From positions 62,001-126,000 of the forward strand of contig OZ220465.1 of NCBI GenBank assembly GCA_965115815.1: DNA of 64,000 nt, given 5' to 3'. Origin of the DNA: VXPW01 sp965115815. GTDB lineage: Bacteria; Pseudomonadota; Alphaproteobacteria; TMED109. Under the pieces are notes generated by a model. It was not told the origin of the DNA. It saw only the letters and a program-made list of their open reading frames with translations, and searched no databases. This document shows, one piece after another, positions 26,989 through 35,754 of the stretch (positions within the stretch are counted from its first letter, which is position 1; the number at the start of each line of letters is the position of its first letter). Made by a program: the position numbers and the translations under genes.

Positions 26989-27950
26989 CTGCCGGGGCGG
27001 CGGCATCGGACCGGATTGCGCTCTTCGTCGACATGCTCGCGGCCGAGCGGCAGTCCTCCCCGCACACCCGGGACGCCTACGCCCGCGATCTCCGGCGCCT
27101 GCAGCGGGCTCTCGGGGCGCGGGGAACCCCGCTCGAAGGGGCGACGACCGCCGACCTTCGCCGGTATCTGGGCGGGCTCGCCGAGCGCGGCTACGCGCGG
27201 CGCACGCAAGCTCGGCATCTTTCCTCCATGCGCGAGTTCTACCGCTTTCTGCGAACCGACGGCCTGCGGGCCGACAACCCGGCCGAATCCCTGCGGTTTC
27301 CGAAGCGGTCCGGCCGCCTGCCCCGGATCCTGGACGAGTCGGAAACGACGCGGCTGTTCGAGACCGCGGCCGCGGACCCGACCCCGCGGGGACTCCGGTT
27401 GCAGGCGGCCCTGGAGATCCTCTACGGAACCGGGCTGCGGGTCTCCGAACTGGTCGGGCTCCCGCTCGCCGCGCTCGCCCCCGACCGCACGGCGCTCACC
27501 GTCATCGGGAAAGGCAACAAGGAGCGGCGGCTGCCCTTGGGGGAGCCGGCCCGGGATGCGATCCGGGCCTGGCTCGAGGTCCGGCGGTCCCGACCGTCGC
27601 CCGGCGGGCCGTCCCGCTGGCTGTTTCCCTCCGGCCGGGGGCACCTCACGCGCCAGCGTCTGGCACAGCTGCTGAAGGAACTCGCGGCCCGGGCCGGTCT
27701 GGATCCCGCTCGGGTCTCTCCGCACGTGCTGCGTCATGCCTTCGCCAGTCACATGCTTGCCCGCGGCGCCGATCTTCGTACCCTGCAGAAATTGCTGGGG
27801 CACGAGGACATCTCGACCGTGCAGATCTACACCCATGTCGTCGATGCGGCCGTCCGCCGCGCCCTGGAGGGTCATCCGCTGGTCCGGAAGCCCGTCGCCG
27901 GCCGACCGGCCGGCCGAAGTCCGGGTCCGCCGGCGGAAGGTTCCCGATGA
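26985..27950 (+). CDS. xerD: Tyrosine recombinase XerD
   Basis: Chromosome-dimer resolution recombinase acting at dif with XerC and FtsK. It contains the N-terminal SAM-like domain (RIALFVDMLAAERQSSPHTR, LSSMREFYRFLRTDGL) and the full catalytic set: Arg in GTGLRVSELVGL, Lys in GKGNKERRLPLGE, His-x-x-Arg in SPHVLRHAFASHMLARGADL, His in LLGHEDIS and Tyr in TVQIYTHV. The first ATG (27033) would cut the first helix. The frame extends upstream to a CTG at 26985 that overlaps the previous stop as CTGA, so I place the start there tentatively. The C terminus has a Pro/Arg-rich tail. The next gene starts within its stop (ATGA). Confidence 0.88.
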   Translation: MTAGAAASDRIALFVDMLAAERQSSPHTRDAYARDLRRLQRALGARGTPLEGATTADLRRYLGGLAERGYARRTQARHLSSMREFYRFLRTDGLRADNPAESLRFPKRSGRLPRILDESETTRLFETAAADPTPRGLRLQAALEILYGTGLRVSELVGLPLAALAPDRTALTVIGKGNKERRLPLGEPARDAIRAWLEVRRSRPSPGGPSRWLFPSGRGHLTRQRLAQLLKELAARAGLDPARVSPHVLRHAFASHMLARGADLRTLQKLLGHEDISTVQIYTHVVDAAVRRALEGHPLVRKPVAGRPAGRSPGPPAEGSR

Positions 27951-28942
27951 GCTTTCGGGTCGCCGGGCGGGCGCCGGCCCGTCTGAACCGCAGCGAACGG
28001 ACCGTTCCCGGAAGTCGGCCGGAATCCTTCGAACAGGCGGCGCGGTCCGCTGCGGACTTCGTCCTCCCGGACCCGGGAGGCGCCGTGGCTCCGGATGACG
28101 AGGAGCGGGCCCGGAACCACGTCCTCGCCGCCCTCGACGACATCGACTGGAGCGGGCGCACCGTTTCGGTGCGCATCAACGGGCCGGACACCGCGCACAG
28201 GCACCGGAACGTCGTCGACCTGTTCGAGCCGGCCGGCCGGCGCTTCGAACTGATCCGGATTCCGAAGGTCGGCCATGCGGCCGACGTCTACGCCGTCGAC
28301 GTCCTGGTTTCCCAGGTCGAGCCGGCCACCGGCCGCGCCCGCCGCATCGGCTTCGAGCGAATCATCGAAACGGTGCTGGGGATGGCCGACGTGAACGCGA
28401 TCGCGGCCGCGTCGGAGCGCCATGAGTCCCTGCATTTCGGCGTGGCCGATTGCGCGGCCTCGGCCCGTGCCGGACGACCGGCATGGGCGGCGCCCATCCG
28501 GACTACGGCGTGCTCACCGATGCCGGGCCGGCCGGACCGCGGGCCTACCATTGGGGCGGCCCGTGGCGCTACGCGGTGCCGCAGGTGGTCGAGGCGGCCC
28601 GGGCCCACGGCCTGCGTCCGATCGACGGGCCGTTCGGCGACCTTTCGGAGGCGGCGGGCTACCGGGCGCAGGCCCAGCGCTCGGGCGTGCTCGGCGGCGA
28701 GGGGAAGCGGGCCCTTCATTCGTACCGGACGTTGCTCGCGTACCGGACGTTGCTCGCCCACGACCTCTTCCCTCCTCCCGAGGAGGATATCGCGCGTGCG
28801 CCGGATCCTGGAGGCGATGGGTACGGACCACCGGGGCGGGGGCAGGGGGGCGGGGGCCCTCGACGGGGGCCGGATCGACCTCGCCTTGATCCGGCAGGCC
28901 GAGCATCGGGTCCGGAAGGCGAACCGGATCGCCGGCCGCTAG
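27947..28942 (+). pseudogene. Malyl-CoA lyase (HpcH/HpaI aldolase family), decayed
   Basis: From the ATG at 27947 the product follows L-malyl-CoA/beta-methylmalyl-CoA lyase closely: LNRSERTVPGSRPESFEQAA, SVRINGPDTAHRHRNVVDLF, IPKVGHAADVYAVDVLVSQV, IIETVLGMADVNAIAAAS. Near 28465 the homology moves to another frame (GGAHPDYGVLTDAG, YHWGGPWRYAVPQVVEAARA, RPIDGPFGDLSEAAGYRAQA) and at about 28790 returns to the first (RRILEAMG, LALIRQAEHRVRKANRIAG). The conserved LDLEDSVAPD acid motif is degraded to LPDPGGAVAPD, removing a catalytic Glu. An 18-bp tandem duplication sits at 28721-28756. The enzyme of glyoxylate/ethylmalonyl-CoA-type metabolism is therefore lost, although the operon position between xerD and accA is kept. 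Confidence 0.8.
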
Positions 28943-28958
28943 GCCGGGGACGGGTCCG

Positions 28959-29906
28959 ATGCAGCACTTTCTCGATTTCGAAGGGCCGATCGCCGAGCTC
29001 GAGGGGAAGATTCGGGAACTGCGCCACCTCAGCGGCGAGAGCGATCTCAACCTCGTCGAGGAGGTCGGGCGCCTTCAGTCGAAAGTGCAGAGCCTTCTCC
29101 GGGACACGTACGCGCGGCTGACCCCGTGGCAACTGACGCAGGTGGCCCGCCATCCCGATCGCCCCCACACGCTCGACTATGTCGAGAAGCTGATCGGCGA
29201 TTTCCAACCCTTGGCCGGGGATCGCTGTTTCGGCGAAGACCCCGCGATGGTCGGCGGGCTCGGCCGATTCCGGTCGCGTTCGGTCGTGGTGCTCGGCCAG
29301 CAGAAGGGCCGCGGAACGGCCGAGCGCGTGCGCTGCAACTTCGGGATGGCGCGGCCGGAGGGCTACCGCAAGGCGGTGCGTCTCATGCGGCTCGCCGATC
29401 GGTTCGGGCTGCCCGTGATCAGTTTCGTCGACACGGCCGGGGCCTATCCGGGCGTCGGGGCCGAGCAGCGCGGCCAGGCGGAAGCGATCGCCCAAGCCAT
29501 TCGGACCTGCCTGTCGATCGGCGTACCGCTCGTGAGCGTCATCATCGGCGAAGGCGGCTCGGGCGGCGCGGTCGCGATCGCGTCGGCCGATCGGGTGCTG
29601 ATGCTGGAGAACAGCGTGTATTCGGTGATCTCTCCGGAGGGATGCGCGTCCATTCTCTGGCGCACCAACGACGAGGCCGGGGCGGCGGCCGGAGCGCTGC
29701 GCCTGACGGCGGCCGACATGCAGGCGTTCGGCGTGGCCGACGCCGTGATTCCGGAGCCGGTGGGCGGCGCCCATCGCGATCCGGAGTCCGTCCTCGAGGC
29801 CGTGGGACAGCATCTGGAAACGGCCCTGACGTCGATCGAGGGCCAAGATCCCCGCACGTTGATCGCCGCTCGGCGAAAGAAGTACATCGACTTTCGCCGG
29901 ATCTGA
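28959..29906 (+). CDS. accA: Acetyl-CoA carboxylase carboxyltransferase subunit alpha
   Basis: 315 residues, full length. Together with AccD it transfers the carboxyl group from carboxybiotin to acetyl-CoA, the committed step of fatty acid synthesis. Signatures: MQHFLDFEGPIAELEGKIRE at the start, QLTQVARHPDRPHTLDYVEK, RFRSRSVVVLGQQKGR, FVDTAGAYPGVGAEQRGQAE, IGEGGSGGAVAIASADRVLM and YSVISPEGCASILWR. The gene follows the malyl-CoA lyase pseudogene by 16 bp; upstream xerD is in the same orientation. It is intact, as expected for an essential gene. Confidence 0.97.
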   Translation: MQHFLDFEGPIAELEGKIRELRHLSGESDLNLVEEVGRLQSKVQSLLRDTYARLTPWQLTQVARHPDRPHTLDYVEKLIGDFQPLAGDRCFGEDPAMVGGLGRFRSRSVVVLGQQKGRGTAERVRCNFGMARPEGYRKAVRLMRLADRFGLPVISFVDTAGAYPGVGAEQRGQAEAIAQAIRTCLSIGVPLVSVIIGEGGSGGAVAIASADRVLMLENSVYSVISPEGCASILWRTNDEAGAAAGALRLTAADMQAFGVADAVIPEPVGGAHRDPESVLEAVGQHLETALTSIEGQDPRTLIAARRKKYIDFRRI

Positions 29907-29936
29907 TCCCGCACGTCCCGGCCCGGGGGCCGTCCC

Positions 29937-31100
29937 ATGCCGGTTGTCCTGCTCATCGTTGCCATCGACATGATGGGGTTCGGGATCATCATCCCGATGC
30001 TCCCCTTCTACGCCGAGAGCCACGGCGCCGATCCCCAGCAGACCGCGCTGCTGATGACCGCGTTTTCCGCCGCCCAGCTGGTCGCGTCTCCGCTCTGGGG
30101 CGGCCTGTCCGACCGATGGGGCCGGAAACCGGTCCTGCTCGCCAGCCTCGCCGGCGGCATCGGGGCGTATCTGCTGATGCTGGACGCCGGCACCCTGACG
30201 GAGCTGGTGGTGGCCCGGGCCGCGGCCGGCGCCATGGCCGGGAATCTGGCCGTGGCCCAAGCGTACATCGTCGACGTGACGGCTCCCGAGGACCGCACGC
30301 GCGGCATGGGGCTGTTCGGGGCGGCCCTGTCGACCGGGTTCGTGATCGGTCCGGCCGTCGGCGGCGTGCTCGCCGGCGGGGATCCGAGGGGCGCCGACTT
30401 CGCGGCGCCGCTGGTCGCGGCCATCGGGGTTTCGGGAGCGGCGGTGCTGCTGGGGGTCGTCCGGCTGCGGGAACCGGAGCACCGGCAGTCGCCGGTGGCC
30501 GCCCGCAATCCCGTCCGCCGACTCCTGCCGGCGTTCGCCAGTCCGGTGTGCGGCGGCTTCGTGCTCCTGTATTTCGGCGTGACGCTGGTCTTCGCGGGGA
30601 TGGAGTCCACCTTCGCCCTGTGGTCGGAGCGGGTGCTGGGCTGGGGGCCGCTGCAGAACGGCTACCTCTTCGCCGGCGCCGGCGTGCTCGGCGTTCTGGT
30701 GCAGGGGCTGCTGGTCGGCCGCCTGGCCCGCCGGATCGGCAACCCGGCCACCGCCGGAGTCGGAATCCTGCTGCTCGGGGTCGGTATGGCCGGCATTGCG
30801 GCGAGTACCGGTCTGCTGCTGCTGGTCCCGTCCGTGGCCGTCCTGGTGTTCGGGCTGGGCCTGGCCAGTCCGGCCCTGTCCGCGCTGATTGCCGGAACCC
30901 TCGCAAGCGGCCGGGCCGGCGCGGCGCTGGGTCTCGCGCAGTCGGCCGCCGCGCTGGCCCGGATCCTCGGCCCCGCGATCGCGGGCGCCGGCTTCCATCA
31001 CGTCGGCCCGGCCTGGCCCTACCTGGCGGGAGCGGCGGGGGCCGCCGTCATGCTGGCCGGCGCCCTCGCCCTCTTCGGTCGGTACGCCCGGGAGGAGTGA
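29937..31100 (+). CDS. Major facilitator superfamily transporter (TetA-like)
   Basis: A 387-residue inner-membrane protein with about twelve predicted helices. N-terminal motif DMMGFGIIIPMLPFYAESHG and the MFS motif A-type loop GGLSDRWGRKPVLLASLAGG between helices 2 and 3 place it with drug/proton antiporters of the TetA/DHA1 type. ALSTGFVIGPAVGG is the motif-C-like segment of exporters. The substrate cannot be inferred. It follows accA by 30 bp and is followed by a Nudix gene whose possible GTG overlaps its stop; probably one transcription unit. Confidence 0.88.
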   Translation: MPVVLLIVAIDMMGFGIIIPMLPFYAESHGADPQQTALLMTAFSAAQLVASPLWGGLSDRWGRKPVLLASLAGGIGAYLLMLDAGTLTELVVARAAAGAMAGNLAVAQAYIVDVTAPEDRTRGMGLFGAALSTGFVIGPAVGGVLAGGDPRGADFAAPLVAAIGVSGAAVLLGVVRLREPEHRQSPVAARNPVRRLLPAFASPVCGGFVLLYFGVTLVFAGMESTFALWSERVLGWGPLQNGYLFAGAGVLGVLVQGLLVGRLARRIGNPATAGVGILLLGVGMAGIAASTGLLLLVPSVAVLVFGLGLASPALSALIAGTLASGRAGAALGLAQSAAALARILGPAIAGAGFHHVGPAWPYLAGAAGAAVMLAGALALFGRYAREE

Positions 31101-31102
31101 CG

Positions 31103-31957
31103 TTGGGGAGACTTCTGGCCGTCGTCCGCGCCTGCGCCAACGCCGACCTCCGGACGTTCTCCCCGCTGGCCATGGACGGAACCGTCGTGGGGCGCGTGCA
31201 TCGCCGCCGCGTGCCGCGTCTGCGGGCGTGCCTTCCGTGGCTGCGGGAAGAGGCCGGGGTCCTTCGATGGAACGGCGACGGTCCGGCCCGCCGCACGGAG
31301 CGGCTCGCCGCAGCCCTGCCGGCACTGGCGGCGGCCGGGCTGTCGCGGGCGGCGACCGGGGAAGTGTTCGACGTGGTGCACCGGTTCGGCGCCGCGCCGC
31401 GGGCCCGGTGCGACCGGGCCCTCCTTCCGACCTTCGGATTCCGCGGCCACGGGGTCCATGTCGTGGGCTATGTCGCCGGCGCCGACGGGCCCCGGATCTG
31501 GATTCCGCGGCGGTCGCGCGACCGGGCGGTGGCGCCGGGTCTGCTCGACAATACGGTTGCCGGGGGCATCGCGGCCGGCAGGACGGCGGCCGACACGCTC
31601 GAACAGGAGGCGCGGGAGGAAGCCGGTCTCGATTCCGCACTGCTGGCCGCTGCCCGCCCGGCCGGCACCTTCGCGTACCGTCACCAGGACGGGGAATTCC
31701 TCCGCGACGATACCCTGTTCCTCTACGATCTTCCGATGCCCGAGGATTTCCGGCCGTCCAACCGGGACGGCGAGGTTTCGGACTTCGCGCTCCTGTCCTG
31801 GCAGCGCGTGGCCGGGTTGCTGCGCGAGGGCGGGCACTTCAAGTTCAACTGCGGGCCGGTGCTGATCCGGTTTCTCCTGCGCCACGGACTGATCCGCCCG
31901 GATCGGGAACCCGACTACGCGGCCCTCGCGCGCGCGCTCCGCCTGGCGCGGCCCTGA
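31103..31957 (+). CDS. Nudix hydrolase with DUF4743 N-terminal domain
   Basis: 284 residues. The N-terminal region (LLAVVRACANADL, AMDGTVVGRVHRRRVPRL) resembles DUF4743, found before thiamine-pyrophosphokinase-related Nudix domains. The Nudix box reads GGIAAGRTAADTLEQEAREE then AGL: the catalytic EE and downstream Gly are present, but the usual first Glu is Arg and REU is QEA, so activity may be atypical. C-terminal segments DDTLFLYDLPMPEDF and GHFKFNCGPVLIRFLLRHG are characteristic of the subfamily. Start: TTG at 31103, 5-8 nt after GGAGGAG; a GTG at 31097 overlapping the MFS stop is the alternative. Likely substrate: a nucleoside or thiamine diphosphate compound. Confidence 0.82.
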   Translation: MGRLLAVVRACANADLRTFSPLAMDGTVVGRVHRRRVPRLRACLPWLREEAGVLRWNGDGPARRTERLAAALPALAAAGLSRAATGEVFDVVHRFGAAPRARCDRALLPTFGFRGHGVHVVGYVAGADGPRIWIPRRSRDRAVAPGLLDNTVAGGIAAGRTAADTLEQEAREEAGLDSALLAAARPAGTFAYRHQDGEFLRDDTLFLYDLPMPEDFRPSNRDGEVSDFALLSWQRVAGLLREGGHFKFNCGPVLIRFLLRHGLIRPDREPDYAALARALRLARP

Positions 31958-32040
31958 GGCGCTCCCCGGGGCACCGGCCCCCGCACGGCCCCCGGCGCAG
32001 GCGCCCGAACCGGCAGGGCGCGACGACGGGCCGCGAGGCT

Positions 32041-32529
32041 TCACAGCGGGTTCCGGTCGGCGGCTACGCGGCGGACCAGCAGCGTCGGGCCGTCCGCGCC
32101 CACGACTTCGATCCGGGTGCCGGCGGCCAGGGGCTCGCCGGTTTCGTTCCGGACCTGCCACATGCCGTCGTCGAAGGTCACGCGGCCCCGGCCGTCGGCC
32201 AGTTCGTCGGCCAGCACGGCGCGACGGCCCAGGTACCGATCGGTGCGGACATTCAGGTCGGGGCGGTCGGTGACCGGCATCCGTTTCCCTCCGAACCGGT
32301 AGTCCCAGGCGAAGGCGGCCGCGCCCGACGCCAGAGCCAGGATCAGGATCTGGTAGCGCCAGTCGAGCTCCGGCTCGAACGCGATCACCACCCCCGTCAC
32401 GAAACTTCCCGCTGCCGGCCAGACGAGGACGGTCGACGCGACGAACGCCTCGACCACCAGAAGCAGGAGGCCGAACGCCCACCAATGCCAGAATTCGACG
32501 GCCCACAGCCAGCCGACCAGAACATCCAC
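32041..32529 (-). CDS. NfeD-family membrane protein
   Basis: 162 residues: two or three transmembrane helices (HWWAFGLLLLVVEAFVASTV, ILILALASGAAAFAWDY) followed by a cytoplasmic OB-fold beta-barrel (RYLGRRAVLADELADGRGRV, WQVRNETGEPLAAGTRIEVV). NfeD proteins associate with SPFH proteins in membrane microdomains; the SPFH gene lies 12 bp upstream, so the pair is an operon. Function is membrane organisation or quality control by family knowledge. Confidence 0.9.
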   Translation of the reverse strand: MDVLVGWLWAVEFWHWWAFGLLLLVVEAFVASTVLVWPAAGSFVTGVVIAFEPELDWRYQILILALASGAAAFAWDYRFGGKRMPVTDRPDLNVRTDRYLGRRAVLADELADGRGRVTFDDGMWQVRNETGEPLAAGTRIEVVGADGPTLLVRRVAADRNPL

Positions 32530-32541
32530 CGATCCGGGTCC

Positions 32542-33594
32542 CTAGTCGCCCGCCTTCGGTACCGATTCCCGGGGCGCGGGCGGTGCCCGGGGGGCGGTCG
32601 GAGATCCGGACGGCGGGTTCGGGCCGGGGCCCGGCGGCGAGGGTGCGAGCGCGGAGGAGACCGGAGCCGCTTCGAACACCGATTTCGCGATCTCGGCAAT
32701 GCCTCCGAGGCTCCCGATCAGGCTGGACGCCTCGACCGGAAACAGCACCACCCGCTGGTTGGGCGCGGCGGCCAGCCCGCCGATGGCGTCGACATACTTC
32801 TGGGCTACGAAGTAGTTGACCGCGTGCAGGTCGCCGGCCGCGATGGCGGCGGACACCGAAGTGGTGGCATGAGCCTCGGCCTGCGCCTCGCGCTCGCGCG
32901 CCTCCGCATCGCGAAAGGCGGCTTCCCGCCGGCCTTCCGCCTCCAGGATCGCCGCCTGCTTGAGTCCTTCGGCCCGCAGGATGGACGACTGCTTCTCGCC
33001 CTCGGCCTGCAGCACCTCGGCGCGCTTGTCGCGCTCCGCCTTCATCTGGCGGGCCATGGCCTGCACCAGGTCGGCCGGCGGCCGGAGATCCTTGATTTCC
33101 ACCCGCGTCACCTTCACGCCCCAGGGATTGGTGGCGGCGTCGATGACCCGCAGGAGACGGGCGTTGATGTCGTCCCGCTTGGACAGGATGTCGTCGAGCG
33201 ACATGGCTCCCAGGACGCTGCGGATGTTGGTCAGGGCCAAGTTGATCATGGCCCCCTTGAGATTCTGTACCTCGTAGGCGGCGCGGGGGGCGTCGATCAC
33301 CTGGAAGAACGCCACGCCGTCGGCGGTGATGGTGGCGTTGTCCTGCGAGATCACGTCCTGCGACGGAATGTCGAGCACGGTTTCGCGCATGGACAGGCGC
33401 TGGCCGATGCGGTCGATGATCGGCACGATCAGCCGCAGGCCGGGCGACAGGGTGCGCAGGTAGCGGCCGAAGCGCTCGACCGTCCACTGCTCGGCCTGCG
33501 GCACCTGTTTCACTCCGGTCAGCACGACGACGGCCGCGACCGCCGCGACCGCGAGCACGAAGACCAGGAACGGACTCAGACTGTATGCCTCCAT
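32542..33594 (-). CDS. SPFH/band 7 protein (QmcA/paraslipin type)
   Basis: 350 residues from the ATG at 33594 (MEAYSLSPFLVFVLAVAAVA): one N-terminal membrane anchor, then the SPFH domain (QVPQAEQWTVERFGRYLRTL, PGLRLIVPIIDRIGQRLSMR, ETVLDIPSQDVISQDNATIT) and a long Ala/Glu/Arg-rich coiled coil (QMKAERDKRAEVLQAEGEKQ and repeats of the type EAEGRREAAFRDAEARERE), ending in a Pro-rich tail. It forms large oligomeric membrane rings. An open frame extends upstream of this ATG without family similarity. First gene of the leftward spfh-nfeD pair. Confidence 0.9.
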   Translation of the reverse strand: MEAYSLSPFLVFVLAVAAVAAVVVLTGVKQVPQAEQWTVERFGRYLRTLSPGLRLIVPIIDRIGQRLSMRETVLDIPSQDVISQDNATITADGVAFFQVIDAPRAAYEVQNLKGAMINLALTNIRSVLGAMSLDDILSKRDDINARLLRVIDAATNPWGVKVTRVEIKDLRPPADLVQAMARQMKAERDKRAEVLQAEGEKQSSILRAEGLKQAAILEAEGRREAAFRDAEAREREAQAEAHATTSVSAAIAAGDLHAVNYFVAQKYVDAIGGLAAAPNQRVVLFPVEASSLIGSLGGIAEIAKSVFEAAPVSSALAPSPPGPGPNPPSGSPTAPRAPPAPRESVPKAGD

Positions 33595-33815
33595 GCCGCG
33601 GGGCTCCCCTGAAACACGTGCTGCGGCGCCGGTCGGGATGCGCGGCGCCGCCTGCCGGCGCACCGGCCCCGTCCGATCCTACAGGATCCTGCGATGCACC
33701 GGCCCTGCGGCGTCGGCGCTCCCGGATGCCGGCCGCGGGCCCAAGGGCGGTGATCGGCATCCGGTGGAGGGGGCACAGCGGCAGAGATCCCGCGGCCCCG
33801 CCTCGCTCCTTCCGA

Positions 33816-35513
33816 TCAGCCGCCGCGGACCAGGTGAAAGAGCAGTACCACGGCCAATACGATGCCGATTGCCAGCGAGGCCGTGCCCGCGCCCGAGTCC
33901 CGCGCGAGGACACCCCGCGGTCCGCCGAGGTATGCGGCGGCGGCGACGACGCCCGCGATGAGCTCGCGGCCGAGCGTGCGGGCCGGCGCGGCCGCGCCGG
34001 CGAGAACCGCCGCGGCCCGGCGCGCCACCCTCGGCAACAGCCGGCGGTAGCCCCAGTCGGCATCGAGGTTGATGCCGGGAAGCTCCGGCGGATAGAGCCC
34101 GTAGAGCTTCAGCCACGTGAAGGCCAGTGCCGAGAAGAACAACAACTGGCACTGCGTCAGGACATGAGCCCACGTATAGGGAACGTAGGTTACCGGGAAC
34201 GGCAGCATGGAGTAGAGCAGATCCGGATAGACGCCGTTGAAGACACAGCAGAAGGCGGCGATGGTCATGGCCGCGAGCATCGCCCGGGGAGCCTCCTTCG
34301 GCCTCAGGCCCGAATCGTGCGCAAAGAAGGCAAAGAACGGGATCTTGATGCCGGCATGATGGAAGACACCGGCCGAGGCGAAGAGCAGGGCCAGCCAGAT
34401 CCATCCGTGGCCCTCTTCGAGAGCCGCCACCATGATCATGGACTTGGAGACGAATCCGGAAAACAGCGGAAAGGCGGAAATCGAGGCAGCGCCGACGATG
34501 CACAGGCCCGTGGTCGCCGGCATGGTGCGATAGAGACCGCCGAGGCCGGCCCCTCCGATGCGCCCCGTGCGGTAGAGGACCGCCCCCATGGACATGAACA
34601 GCAGGCCCTTGAAGAGAACGTCGTTGAATGCATGGCTGACCGCGCCGTTGAGCGCGAGTTCGCTTCCGATTCCTATGCCCACGACCATGAATCCGAGTTG
34701 GTTGATCATGCTGTAGGCGAGCACGCGTCTCAGGTCGTTCTCGATCACCGCATAGAAGATCGGGAACAACGTCATCGTCGCGCCGATCCAGACGAGCTCC
34801 TCGGTGCCCGGAAAGAGCCGCGCAAGGGCATAGATCCCGACCTTGGTCGTGAACGCGCTCATGAGCACGGTGCCTGTCTCGGTCGCTTCCGGGTAGGAAT
34901 CGGTGATCCATCCGTGCAGCAGGGGAAAGCCGCACTTGATGCCGAGCGCGAGGAAGAGGAGCCAGCCCGCGGTTCCCCGGAGTTCCATCGCGGCGATGGC
35001 GAGACTCGATCCTTCATGGGCCAGGACAGCGATGCCGGCCAGCAACAGCAGGCCCGAGGTCGTCTGCACCGCGAAGTAGCGGAGGGTCGACCGCAGCGCG
35101 GCGCGGCTGCGTCGCGCCAGGATGAGCGCCGCCGACGTGAGCGCGAGTCCTTCCCAGTACAGGAAGAGCGTGACGAGGTCGCCGGCAAGAACCGCACCGA
35201 GCGCGCAGCCGGCATAGGCCAGCGCGGCGCCGTGCTGGAGGCGGTCCGACATGTGGAGGCTGTAGACCACCGCGATGAGCGCCGCGAGGTGGAACAGCCA
35301 GGCGAACAGGAGCGAGAGCCGATCGACGCGGACCAGGACGAGGTCGAGGCCGAGGATCGAGGTCGTGAGGACGGTGGACGGATCCAGGAACCAGAGATTG
35401 ACGGCGCCGACCAGCGGCGTGGCGACCAGAACCGTGGCGCGCAACCGGCCGCTCGTCAGCACCGCGCCCGCGGCGCCGGCGAAGAAAAGGACGAACGGGG
35501 CGACGCTAGTCAT
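33816..35513 (-). CDS. Mrp-type cation/proton antiporter, NuoL/M/N-like subunit (third copy)
   Basis: 565 residues, about 14 helices plus a C-terminal extension. Proton-channel family features: LLHGWITDSYPEATETGTVL, MSAFTTKVGIYALAR (conserved Lys), FPIFYAVIENDLRRVLAYSM, SHAFNDVLFKGLLFMSMG. It most resembles the D/A-type subunits of Mrp-like complexes. It is the last gene of the leftward antiporter operon; its ATG overlaps the end of the preceding small gene by 8 nt. With the two further NuoM-like subunits it would provide the ion-translocating core. Confidence 0.85.
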   Translation of the reverse strand: MTSVAPFVLFFAGAAGAVLTSGRLRATVLVATPLVGAVNLWFLDPSTVLTTSILGLDLVLVRVDRLSLLFAWLFHLAALIAVVYSLHMSDRLQHGAALAYAGCALGAVLAGDLVTLFLYWEGLALTSAALILARRSRAALRSTLRYFAVQTTSGLLLLAGIAVLAHEGSSLAIAAMELRGTAGWLLFLALGIKCGFPLLHGWITDSYPEATETGTVLMSAFTTKVGIYALARLFPGTEELVWIGATMTLFPIFYAVIENDLRRVLAYSMINQLGFMVVGIGIGSELALNGAVSHAFNDVLFKGLLFMSMGAVLYRTGRIGGAGLGGLYRTMPATTGLCIVGAASISAFPLFSGFVSKSMIMVAALEEGHGWIWLALLFASAGVFHHAGIKIPFFAFFAHDSGLRPKEAPRAMLAAMTIAAFCCVFNGVYPDLLYSMLPFPVTYVPYTWAHVLTQCQLLFFSALAFTWLKLYGLYPPELPGINLDADWGYRRLLPRVARRAAAVLAGAAAPARTLGRELIAGVVAAAAYLGGPRGVLARDSGAGTASLAIGIVLAVVLLFHLVRGG

Positions 35514-35754
35514 CGTAGTAGTCGTCCCGGCGCATGATGAGTCTGCGCAGTCCGCGGGCCGCCAGGACGAGGATCACGCAGGCGACGAGGCCGTAGACCG
35601 CGTGAAACCCGAACCACGCTTCCCAGGGATGGTCGACGTGGCGATGAACCACGGCATCGGCGGCAAAGACGACGATGCAGGCCGCGTAGAGCCCCCGTAC
35701 GAGCAGCCTGACGTTGCGGGGCTGGTCGAGAAAGCGGGGGGGGTCGTCGGTCAT
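35506..35754 (-). CDS. Small two-helix membrane protein of the antiporter operon
   Basis: 82 residues from the ATG at 35754: two hydrophobic segments (LLVRGLYAACIVVFAADAVV, VYGLVACVILVLAARGL) flanked by charged ends (MTDDPP..., RRDDYYDD). Both start and stop overlap neighbouring antiporter genes (4 and 8 nt), so it is almost certainly translated and co-regulated. Its family is not recognised with certainty; similar small proteins occur in Mrp-like loci with several NuoM-like genes. Probably an accessory subunit. Confidence 0.75.
   Translation of the reverse strand: MTDDPPRFLDQPRNVRLLVRGLYAACIVVFAADAVVHRHVDHPWEAWFGFHAVYGLVACVILVLAARGLRRLIMRRDDYYDD

Noticed and set aside
30000..31957. Reading 29126-31957(+) as one 943-residue protein.
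   Set aside because: Its first two thirds are the shifted frame of accA and the MFS gene; only the last 284 codons (Nudix protein) are real.
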